Shown here in pieces: positions 1-5,576 of a DNA stretch of 5,957 nt; position 1 is the first letter of the stretch; each line of letters begins with the position of its first letter. Made by a program: the position numbers and the translations under genes. Under the pieces are notes generated by a model. It was not told where the DNA came from. It made no database searches and saw nothing but the letters and a program-made list of their open reading frames with translations. This DNA is from an uncultured Dorea sp. (GTDB lineage: Bacteria; Bacillota; Clostridia; Lachnospirales; Lachnospiraceae): NCBI GenBank assembly GCA_910579335.1, contig CAJTUQ010000113.1, forward strand, positions 1 to 5,957, in the 5' to 3' direction.

Positions 1-678
1 TCCTTTTCTTACATCCATATGCTTCCATTCCATATCATAAAAGTCTATTCTAAGATCATGGTTTTTCCTTCCGCTTGTAATATAATACACTTTGCATTCA
101 CCATGAAAACAGTAAAATTTATAATCTCTTAATTCCGCCGTTTTTGAATCCTCCACATATTCTTCCGCAATAATTCTCGGCTTTACATTCTTATACGGCC
201 ATTCCCGGCTGCGCCAGTAATAGTTGTTTTTCAGGCATTTATTAAACATTTTACGCATTTCTTTCAGATTCAGCTTTTCCTTGTCATGGCAGATAACCAG
301 CGCGCCAGAATTATGCGTGCATTTTAACACAAACCGCTCTGGCAGTTGAGAAAAATCTATATCGTCAAATTTATTCCACACGCCCAAAAGGGGGATTACG
401 TACTCTTCCCCTATTTTTTCCGAAACAAACTTTTTTACCTTGTACTTGTCAACCATAGTCGTATAAACCGGTCTCCGGCTGTTAATCTTCAGCCATTGTA
501 TTTTCTCGTTAAACGTTCGGGGATTTTTAAGATTCAATTCCCTTTGCATTGCAGCGCGGAATAATTTTTTTAAATACTTTTCATCTGAAACACCTCTGTA
601 AAACCCAAGAATAGCCAGATAATTAATCCTCATAACAGGGTCAGACAAAAAACTTCTAATGGATTTAATCAGTCTCAC
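1..678 (-). CDS. TupA-like ATP-grasp protein (3'-truncated by window edge)
   Basis: This is the first 226 residues of a protein resembling the TupA-like ATP-grasp family (named after the teichuronopeptide gene tupA), which is common in Gram-positive surface-polysaccharide loci. Visible family features are NPRTFNEKIQWLK (52-64), DKYKVKKFV...IPLLGVW (77-101), FVLKCTHNSG (116-125, with K119 as a likely ATP-contacting Lys), the KPRIIAEEY stretch (166-174), DYKFYCFHGE (185-194) and FYDMEW (213-218). The rest of the ATP-grasp domain, including later metal ligands, lies beyond position 1. The start is GTG at 678-676: an in-frame TAA sits immediately before it and an AGGAGG lies 8 nt upstream, so no earlier start is possible. 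It follows the GT4 gene by 12 nt and is clearly in the same operon. By family analogy it may ligate an amino acid or similar group to a sugar of the glycan; the substrate cannot be read from the sequence. There is no signal peptide, so it is probably cytoplasmic. Confidence 0.85.
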   Translation of the reverse strand, partial: MRLIKSIRSFLSDPVMRINYLAILGFYRGVSDEKYLKKLFRAAMQRELNLKNPRTFNEKIQWLKINSRRPVYTTMVDKYKVKKFVSEKIGEEYVIPLLGVWNKFDDIDFSQLPERFVLKCTHNSGALVICHDKEKLNLKEMRKMFNKCLKNNYYWRSREWPYKNVKPRIIAEEYVEDSKTAELRDYKFYCFHGECKVYYITSGRKNHDLRIDFYDMEWKHMDVRKG

Positions 679-686
679 TTATTTTT

Positions 687-692
687 CCTCCT
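687..692 (-). promoter_or_regulatory. Ribosome binding site of the ATP-grasp gene
   Basis: A perfect AGGAGG on the minus strand lies 8 nt before the GTG at 678. Its first two bases are the last two of the TAG stop (691-693) of the upstream glycosyltransferase gene, so termination and re-initiation are physically linked. It settles the choice of the GTG start. Confidence 0.85.
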
Positions 693-1779
693 AACGCAAT
701 AACGCATTCCACTTCTTCATTATCTTCTCTTTGGAATAACCGCTTAGCTTAATCCCACTATTGGCAGAGAATGTACACGCTTTTTCCCTGTCATTTACTA
801 AACTGAGTATTTTCCTGCACATTTCTTCTGTATTCCCTGGCTCGACGAGATATCCGTTCACGTTGTCTTTTATAATTTCATCCGGTCCCGTCCTGCAGTT
901 ATATGAGACAAGCGGCAGCTTGCTTCCCTGCGCCTCCAGCAACACGTTCGGCATTCCTTCAAATCTGGACGTCATGACATAAAAGCTATAGTTTTGGTAA
1001 ATTTCGTATATCTGCTGTGTAGCTCCTTTATGAATCAAAAAGTCATCCAGTCCGTCATCCCGAAGCTTTTTCAAAAGCTTTCTTCCATACTCATTATCAA
1101 AGTCCCCCCATATATGCCACTCCCATCCCGGACATTGGTTCTTTATTCTTTTTGCGATTTCTATCAGATTTTCATATCCCTTTTCAGTGGCAGCCCTGCC
1201 AACTGTGAGAATCCGGTGATTGTCATAATGATATTCATTGTCTTTTATTGCTTCCCTATCCAGCCAATTTGGAATTACTGCTATTTTATTTTTATTGATA
1301 TGATATTTTCTGATACAGCCTGCCTTACCTTGCTTTGTCATAACCTGATACTTATGGCAAAAATGTATCCCGGTCCACGCATAAAAGCGCACAAGCCATT
1401 TGGCATACATGTCTTCGTTATAAACGCTTGAACGGTCACATACAATAAATTTCAGCGGCTTTCCGAACGTTCCCAGTGCCCCCATAAAAGCTGTCGCAAC
1501 GTCTATAGAAATAAAATAACGGAATCCGCCCGCATGAATGATTCTACGTATATTCCATACGATTTTGAACAGATTCCGCACGATTGAACCGGAACCTTCT
1601 ATAATCCTTATCATCCTGATTCTGTCATCCAACGGATAACTGCCGTGCGCATGTTTATTAAACACACTGATTATCGTAATCTGGCGGGTGTCAGCCAGCT
1701 CATTCATTAATTTCGCCGCCGCCCGTTCTGCTCCGCCGGTCTGTGTGAAATCATATATAAGAAAACAGATTTTCGACAT
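691..1779 (-). CDS. Glycosyltransferase, GT4 family (GT-B fold)
   Basis: This 362-residue protein has the usual length of a retaining GT4 glycosyltransferase. The N-terminal acceptor-side domain opens with MSKICFLIYD and the glycine-rich TGGAERAA segment (14-21). The linker contains KIAVIPNW (165-172), and the C-terminal nucleotide-sugar domain starts at LTVGRAATEKGYENLI (191-206). The EX7E motif is E274-G-M-P-N-V-L-L-E282, followed by TGPDEIIKDNVNGYLVEPG (297-315), a common signature in this family. It should transfer a sugar from a nucleotide donor to a lipid-linked growing repeat unit at the inner face of the membrane; donor and acceptor cannot be told from sequence. I chose ATG 1779 because GGAG at 1793-1790 is 10 nt upstream. 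A GTG at 1788 would add three residues (365 aa) but sits too close to that site. It lies 28 nt downstream of gmhA, inside the operon, so it may handle the heptose made there (inference). Confidence 0.9.
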   Translation of the reverse strand: MSKICFLIYDFTQTGGAERAAAKLMNELADTRQITIISVFNKHAHGSYPLDDRIRMIRIIEGSGSIVRNLFKIVWNIRRIIHAGGFRYFISIDVATAFMGALGTFGKPLKFIVCDRSSVYNEDMYAKWLVRFYAWTGIHFCHKYQVMTKQGKAGCIRKYHINKNKIAVIPNWLDREAIKDNEYHYDNHRILTVGRAATEKGYENLIEIAKRIKNQCPGWEWHIWGDFDNEYGRKLLKKLRDDGLDDFLIHKGATQQIYEIYQNYSFYVMTSRFEGMPNVLLEAQGSKLPLVSYNCRTGPDEIIKDNVNGYLVEPGNTEEMCRKILSLVNDREKACTFSANSGIKLSGYSKEKIMKKWNALLR

Positions 1780-1789
1780 TCGTATCACA

Positions 1790-1796
1790 CTCCCTC
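1790..1796 (-). promoter_or_regulatory. Ribosome binding site of the GT4 gene
   Basis: The minus strand reads GAGGGAG here, inside the only intergenic gap above 20 nt in the window. It is correctly spaced for ATG 1779 and too close for GTG 1788, so it supports the shorter protein. Confidence 0.6.
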
Positions 1797-1807
1797 TTAC
1801 TATACAG

Positions 1808-2365
1808 TCAATGGCTCAACACATGCATCATCAGATGGTCAAGAATCATATGTATATCCTCTGAAACCTGCATGTCATCAATTACGACATGCACATGATA
1901 ATCAGCCATTTTTTTCATTCTCCCGCCGTTATAACCTACTATCGCAATGGTCGTGCCGCCGATACTTTTGGCATACGCCATAGCGTTCACGACGTTTTGC
2001 GAATTTCCGGAGCCGGATATGCCTATTAAAATATCATCCGGCGTCATTTTATTTTTAAGGGGGTACCGGAAAATCTCTTCATAACCAATATCATTGGCAA
2101 TGGCCATCATCATTGGCACATTATCATTTAAACATTCAAAATTGTGCTTTTTTTTCTGATTTGTGTTGATTCCCTTGTTAAAATCACAGCAATAATGGCT
2201 CGCAGTAGCGGCGCTTCCTCCATTGCCGCAGATAAATACCTTTTTCCCTGCAAAGCGCGCGTCCTCCAAAACATTCAAAACCGTATTAATTGACTCAATA
2301 TCCAGCTTCTGAATCACCGCTACTTCCCGCTCCAAATAGTCTTTCAGCTTCCGTTTATAGTCCAT
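1808..2365 (-). CDS. gmhA: Sedoheptulose 7-phosphate isomerase GmhA (SIS domain)
   Basis: This 185-residue single-SIS-domain protein matches GmhA in length. GmhA converts D-sedoheptulose 7-phosphate to D-glycero-D-manno-heptose 7-phosphate, the first committed step to activated heptoses. Visible motifs are FICGNGGSAATASH (44-57), the phosphate-binding GISGSGNSQNV (115-125) and IVGYNGGRM (142-150). Aligned by eye to E. coli GmhA, the metal ligands H61/E65/Q172/H180 correspond to H57/D61/E169/H177; the DMQVSEDIHM form (164-173) is what I expect of the branch found in hdd-type clusters. ATG 2365 is preferred because AAGGGA lies 5 nt upstream. A GTG at 2380 would add five residues but would use up that site. 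The start overlaps the end of the upstream fusion gene by 11 nt, implying translational coupling. Codons 71-73 form a run of eight A followed by G. Its neighbours (HddA, HddC) make the heptose assignment firm. Confidence 0.92.
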   Translation of the reverse strand: MDYKRKLKDYLEREVAVIQKLDIESINTVLNVLEDARFAGKKVFICGNGGSAATASHYCCDFNKGINTNQKKKHNFECLNDNVPMMMAIANDIGYEEIFRYPLKNKMTPDDILIGISGSGNSQNVVNAMAYAKSIGGTTIAIVGYNGGRMKKMADYHVHVVIDDMQVSEDIHMILDHLMMHVLSH

Positions 2366-3608
2366 TCTTTTCCCTTTCACTTATATTGACTTTTCGCAAT
2401 ATCACATCTACCGCATCTAAGAGTGTACCGGCTTCAAAGTCCGGCGACACATCATACTTACCGTCTAATCCCGCCTCACCTGATTTTATCAGGATGGTTC
2501 TCATTCCTGCGTTTCTTCCCGTCCGGATATCCGCTGTCGTATCTCCAATATACCAGGAACGTGATAAATCAATGTTGTATTTCTCTGCCGCACGTTTAGG
2601 AAGACAATTAAAAATATCGTCCACATAAGCGCCTGCATTGCCGAGCTCCGTCTGCATTTTTTTATGAATATTTTCAAGCTCTGAAAATGTGCGGCCTTCT
2701 CTTGCCGCAACCGGCTGATTTGTAACTGCAATTGCCAGATATACGGACGTATTAATCACTTTTATCGCTTCTGCCGTTCCCGGAAGCAGCTCAAATTGCT
2801 CCTTTTCATTCAAGAATCCTTTTCGTATATTAAGAATCCCGTCTCTGACAAGGAAAATTGCTTTCTGTTTGTTTTTTAGGTTGCGTGCCGGCACTATCCC
2901 TCTTTGCATGTCAGATGCCACCCTATAAAGCCTGTCCGGCGTCCCCATGTCTTTGACATACTCTGAAGCCCGGTATGCGTAAACCCCGCTCTTTTCAATC
3001 TGCTCAGATACAATTGTTTTTTCTAAATCTATTTTCTGCGGTATGTCTATATCCTTCAAAAGTTTTGGGGCAATACAGTACAATCCTGCGTTCACAAAAT
3101 TATCGTAGTAAAACGGCCTTTCTTTATTTTTGGCTTCGATTTTTATCACTTTGCCGTTCTCATCCGCAACGATTACGTCACTGTCGCCTGGATGGGAATT
3201 GGGATGGCCGTATAGTGTAATTGATGCCCTGCGGTCTCTATGAAACGCCATAAAGCGATTCCAGTCTACATCTAAAATCAAATCGCCAAATACTAAGATA
3301 AAATCTTCCTTCACTTTATCCTTCAGGTAAAAGAACGATCCCGCCGTACCCAGAGGGACTTTTTCTACTATATACTCAATATGGACCCCGAAATCCTTCC
3401 CGTCTCCAAAGTATTCTTGAACAGCCGCTCCCAGATAGCCAATAATCAGAATCAGCTCCGTTATGCCGCTGCTCTTAAGATTTTCTATCTGATATTGAAG
3501 AACAGGTCTTCCCAAAACAGGAACCATAGGCTTTGGAATATCCTTTGCAACTCCTTGCAAACGGGTTCCCCTGCCCCCCGCCATAATTACTGCCTTCATA
3601 GACGACAT
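2355..3608 (-). CDS. hddC: HddC-type heptose-1-phosphate nucleotidyltransferase fused to a degenerate GmhB-like HAD domain
   Basis: This is a 417-residue two-domain protein. Residues 1-245 form a sugar-phosphate nucleotidyltransferase of the HddC/mannose-1-phosphate guanylyltransferase type. It has AGGRGTRL (9-16), DIPKPM (23-28), LGTAG (86-90), VFGD (106-109), HPNSHPGDSD (135-144), VNAGLY (172-177) and YVKDMGTPDRL (217-227). It would activate D-glycero-alpha-D-manno-heptose 1-phosphate with GTP; the base specificity is inferred. Residues 248-406 resemble heptose-bisphosphate phosphatase GmhB, and this fusion order is familiar from other heptose clusters. Here, however, the nucleophile Asp is V254 (IFLVRDGILN), the following Thr is I258, and the zinc-binding loop with the CRKPxPG Lys motif is absent, while motif II (VTNQP, 295-299) and motif IV (GDTTAD, 355-360) remain. 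ATG 3608 overlaps the upstream TGA as TGATG, with GGGA 4 nt upstream. In-frame alternatives are GTG 3611 and ATG 3599. The first domain is assigned with confidence; the second is probably not catalytic. Confidence 0.9.
   Translation of the reverse strand: MSSMKAVIMAGGRGTRLQGVAKDIPKPMVPVLGRPVLQYQIENLKSSGITELILIIGYLGAAVQEYFGDGKDFGVHIEYIVEKVPLGTAGSFFYLKDKVKEDFILVFGDLILDVDWNRFMAFHRDRRASITLYGHPNSHPGDSDVIVADENGKVIKIEAKNKERPFYYDNFVNAGLYCIAPKLLKDIDIPQKIDLEKTIVSEQIEKSGVYAYRASEYVKDMGTPDRLYRVASDMQRGIVPARNLKNKQKAIFLVRDGILNIRKGFLNEKEQFELLPGTAEAIKVINTSVYLAIAVTNQPVAAREGRTFSELENIHKKMQTELGNAGAYVDDIFNCLPKRAAEKYNIDLSRSWYIGDTTADIRTGRNAGMRTILIKSGEAGLDGKYDVSPDFEAGTLLDAVDVILRKVNISEREKNGL
2371..2376 (-). promoter_or_regulatory. 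Ribosome binding site of gmhA, inside the upstream gene
   Basis: AAGGGA on the minus strand lies 5 nt before ATG 2365 and within the last codons of the nucleotidyltransferase/HAD fusion gene. It decides in favour of the 185-residue GmhA over a GTG start at 2380. Confidence 0.6.
2391..2867 (-). other. GmhB-like HAD domain with lost catalytic residues
   Basis: This is the C-terminal half of the fusion (residues 248-406). The fold landmarks still read as GmhB: QFELLPGTAEAIK (271-283), VTNQP (295-299), AYVDDIF (327-333), YNIDLSRSWYIGDTTADI (344-361) and NAGMRTILIKSG (366-377). Three normally invariant elements are altered or absent: the nucleophile Asp (V254), the zinc loop plus the CRKPxPG segment between C335 and K338, and the ARG of motif II (here AAREG, 301-305). 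The reading frame is intact to a normal stop, so this is a degenerate domain in an otherwise expressed gene rather than a broken gene. Domain edges are approximate. Confidence 0.8.
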
Positions 3609-4576
3609 CACTTCCCTTTATCTGTTATCATGTCTTTAACTGTCCGCCGTACTGCCTCGTCCGAAGTATGTTCCGGCTTCCAGCCTCTAGACAATATTTT
3701 GGATATATCGTAGCAAAAGCTTGGCACATCTCCTTTCCATCCTCTGTCTCCGCCAGTGTATTGAAACTCAACATCCGCAAGCTTCATGACATCCGCCACA
3801 ATCTCTGCAATATGCGTAACTGTCGTCCCCCTGCTTTCAACGCTGATATTGAATACGTCTTCTCCCTCCTCAAACTCCCTTGTAAGCATATAGACAGCTT
3901 CAATTAAATCAGATACGTATATATACGGTTTACACTGCGTGCCGTCTCCGAGGATTTCCAGTTCGTGCGGATTTTTGTGCAGCTTTTTAATAAAATCAAA
4001 GATGACCCCATGTGTCAGACGCGGACCGATAACATTTGGAAACCGAAAGATAACGGCCCGCATGCCGCACATGGAAACATAGGATGAAATCAATGCCTCC
4101 GATGCCAGTTTTGCTCCTCCGTAAAAGGATACCGGTTTAATTCCACCCGTAGTCTCCTTTAGCCTGACGCCCGGCATCTCTCCATAAACTGCAGAAGTCG
4201 ATGCAAAAAAAAGCTTTTTCACCCCCGCTTTTCTCATACCCTCAAGAAGGTTCCTTGTAGTGAGAAAGGTATCATTAAAATCTATCTCCGGCTCTCTGCC
4301 GCCTTTCTGTATATCAGAATTAGCCGCCATATGATAGACAACGTCTATTTTATTCTCGGCAAAGATTCTGTCTACGCTCTGTTGTTCGGTCAGATTTAAC
4401 GGGTAAAAAAGAAATCTCCCATTCTTAGCCAATTGCTCATCGCTTCGAAGATGCCGGATATTCCGGTCTCCAAAAATCAACTTATCCGCCGCAACGATAT
4501 CATGCCCTCCGGCAAGTAATCTGTCACACAAATGACTGCCGATAAAGCCCGCGCCTCCTGCAACTAAAACTTTCAT
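3608..4576 (-). CDS. NAD-dependent epimerase/dehydratase, extended SDR family
   Basis: This 322-residue extended SDR acts on a nucleotide sugar. The Rossmann dinucleotide motif is GGAGFIGSH (7-15), with D31 at the end of strand 2 suggesting NAD(H) preference. MAANSD (83-88) follows, and the catalytic set is FASTSAVYGE (124-133, Ser/Thr), Y152 and K156 (FYGGAKLASE). Substrate-domain landmarks are RFPNVIGPR (178-186) and DGTQCKPYIYVSDL (211-224). The active site looks intact. It sits between the kinase and nucleotidyltransferase genes of the heptose pathway, so its substrate may be the nucleotide-activated heptose, for example by epimerisation or 4,6-dehydration. Sequence alone does not separate these, nor exclude an ordinary UDP-hexose 4-epimerase. 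It does not obviously match the ADP-heptose 6-epimerase HldD. ATG 4576 has GGAGG 5 nt upstream. It begins 11 nt after the kinase stop and overlaps the next gene by 1 nt. Confidence 0.88.
   Translation of the reverse strand: MKVLVAGGAGFIGSHLCDRLLAGGHDIVAADKLIFGDRNIRHLRSDEQLAKNGRFLFYPLNLTEQQSVDRIFAENKIDVVYHMAANSDIQKGGREPEIDFNDTFLTTRNLLEGMRKAGVKKLFFASTSAVYGEMPGVRLKETTGGIKPVSFYGGAKLASEALISSYVSMCGMRAVIFRFPNVIGPRLTHGVIFDFIKKLHKNPHELEILGDGTQCKPYIYVSDLIEAVYMLTREFEEGEDVFNISVESRGTTVTHIAEIVADVMKLADVEFQYTGGDRGWKGDVPSFCYDISKILSRGWKPEHTSDEAVRRTVKDMITDKGK
3613..3619 (-). promoter_or_regulatory. Ribosome binding site and TGATG junction of the fusion gene
   Basis: AAAGGGA on the minus strand lies 4 nt before ATG 3608, which shares its A with the TGA stop (3610-3608) of the SDR gene. 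The short spacing and the TGATG overlap suggest re-initiation by ribosomes finishing the SDR gene. ATG 3599 has no comparable site in front of it. Confidence 0.5.
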
Positions 4577-4587
4577 ATTCTCCTCCG

Positions 4588-5574
4588 CTAAATAAAATCT
4601 CTGTCTGTCATCACAATGGAAGCTCCTGAGTTATCTATCTCAAAATCCATCTCCTTTAAGCCGGATAATGCATGCCTGACTGCGCTTTGCACCGCCCCCG
4701 GAACATAGAGCAGCAGAAACCCCGCACCGCCGGCTCCCAGCAGTTTTCCACCTGCCGCCCCGGCATTCCGCGCCCGTTCATAGACATTATCAATCATCGG
4801 ATTTGTAATTCCCGCAGCCAAAGATTTCTTCAGCACCCAATTCTCATGCAGCATCTCTCCCATTGCGTCAACATTGTTTTTCTGCAGTTCCTCCTTCAGC
4901 CTTCTTGCTACATCACACATCTGTTTCTGCACGGTAACCTTGTCGTCATGCAGCATGTTGCTGCGCTGTTCTTTAAGAATGCCTGAAGCGTCATGTGTTC
5001 CGCCCAGATAGAACAACAACAGATTATCTTCTAATTTTTGATAACTTTCTGACGCCATAATCACAGGTTCTACATTTACAAAACCATTAGGCAGAAACTC
5101 ATAAAACTTAAGCCCTCCGAAGGATGCGGCAAATTGATCCTGCTTGCCGATTACCCCGCCTAATTTTTCAATTTCAACCGCACAAGCTTCTTTTGCCAGC
5201 TTATATTTTGACACATACTGTCCGGTATAGGTATACAGCAGCAAAAGTAAAGCAACTGTAAAAGTGCTTGACGAGCCAAGTCCCGTTCCGGCCGGCACGT
5301 CTGCCATACTCGAAAGTTCAACGCCTTTTATATTAAAATCACACAGGCACTGCCTGAATATCTGATGCTCTATTTCGGAAAAATCATTCACAATTTCCGT
5401 TTTGGAGTACTTTAATACAATCTGGTCTTTCTCAAAATAATTGTGTATCGTAAGATACATATACTTACGGATGGACGTACTTAACACGCATCCACCGCAC
5501 TTTTCGTAAAAATCCGCCAAATCACTCCCACCGCCGCAAAAGCTGACTCTAAAAGGCGCCCTTGTTATTATCAT
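4588..5574 (-). CDS. hddA: GHMP kinase, D-glycero-alpha-D-manno-heptose 7-phosphate 1-kinase type
   Basis: This 328-residue GHMP-superfamily kinase fits HddA, which phosphorylates D-glycero-D-manno-heptose 7-phosphate at C1 (alpha anomer) to the 1,7-bisphosphate. It shows the N-terminal ITRAPFRVSFCGGGSDL (3-19, motif 1 region), the ATP phosphate-binding motif 2 VPAGTGLGSSSTF (93-105), GGVIGKQDQFAASFGG (139-154) with the likely catalytic Asp D146, and motif 3 GGKLLGAGGAGFLLLY (275-290). All three GHMP motifs look intact. ATG 5574 has AGGAGA 6 nt upstream and starts 2 nt after the stop of the preceding glycosyltransferase. Related family members act on fucose or other sugars, but the presence of gmhA and an HddC-type gene in the same operon makes heptose the best substrate. 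It is cytoplasmic, with no signal peptide or membrane segment. Confidence 0.88.
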   Translation of the reverse strand: MIITRAPFRVSFCGGGSDLADFYEKCGGCVLSTSIRKYMYLTIHNYFEKDQIVLKYSKTEIVNDFSEIEHQIFRQCLCDFNIKGVELSSMADVPAGTGLGSSSTFTVALLLLLYTYTGQYVSKYKLAKEACAVEIEKLGGVIGKQDQFAASFGGLKFYEFLPNGFVNVEPVIMASESYQKLEDNLLLFYLGGTHDASGILKEQRSNMLHDDKVTVQKQMCDVARRLKEELQKNNVDAMGEMLHENWVLKKSLAAGITNPMIDNVYERARNAGAAGGKLLGAGGAGFLLLYVPGAVQSAVRHALSGLKEMDFEIDNSGASIVMTDRDFI

Positions 5575-5576
5575 CG

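Noticed and set aside
346..564. Plus-strand open frame opposite the ATP-grasp gene
   Set aside because: It is antisense to a recognisable protein, has no ribosome site and no family-like sequence; the minus-strand reading explains the region.
994..1431. 145-codon plus-strand open frame inside the GT4 gene
   Set aside because: It is a shadow of a gene with a clear EX7E motif on the other strand; its translation has no recognisable domain.
1780..1807. Possible internal promoter in the largest intergenic gap
   Set aside because: Only 28 nt are available and they hold a ribosome site; no convincing -35/-10 pair is visible.
2148..2155. Run of eight T on the plus strand as a terminator
   Set aside because: There is no GC-rich stem before it, no plus-strand gene to terminate, and it lies inside the gmhA coding sequence.
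1853..2212. GmhA metal-ligand differences from E. coli (Asp for Glu65, Glu for Gln172)
   Set aside because: The SEDIHM form with acidic ligands looks normal for the SIS branch found in hdd-type clusters, so it is not evidence of inactivation.
2501..2731. Minus-strand open frame in another phase within the HAD domain, considered as a frameshifted continuation
   Set aside because: The main frame stays HAD-like on both sides (VTNQP before, GDTTAD after), so there is no frameshift; the alternative phase encodes nothing recognisable.
1808..5574. Gram-negative ADP-L-glycero-beta-D-manno-heptose (LPS core) pathway
   Set aside because: The kinase is GHMP-type (HddA), not a ribokinase-type HldE; the transferase is HddC-like, and the SDR does not obviously match HldD.
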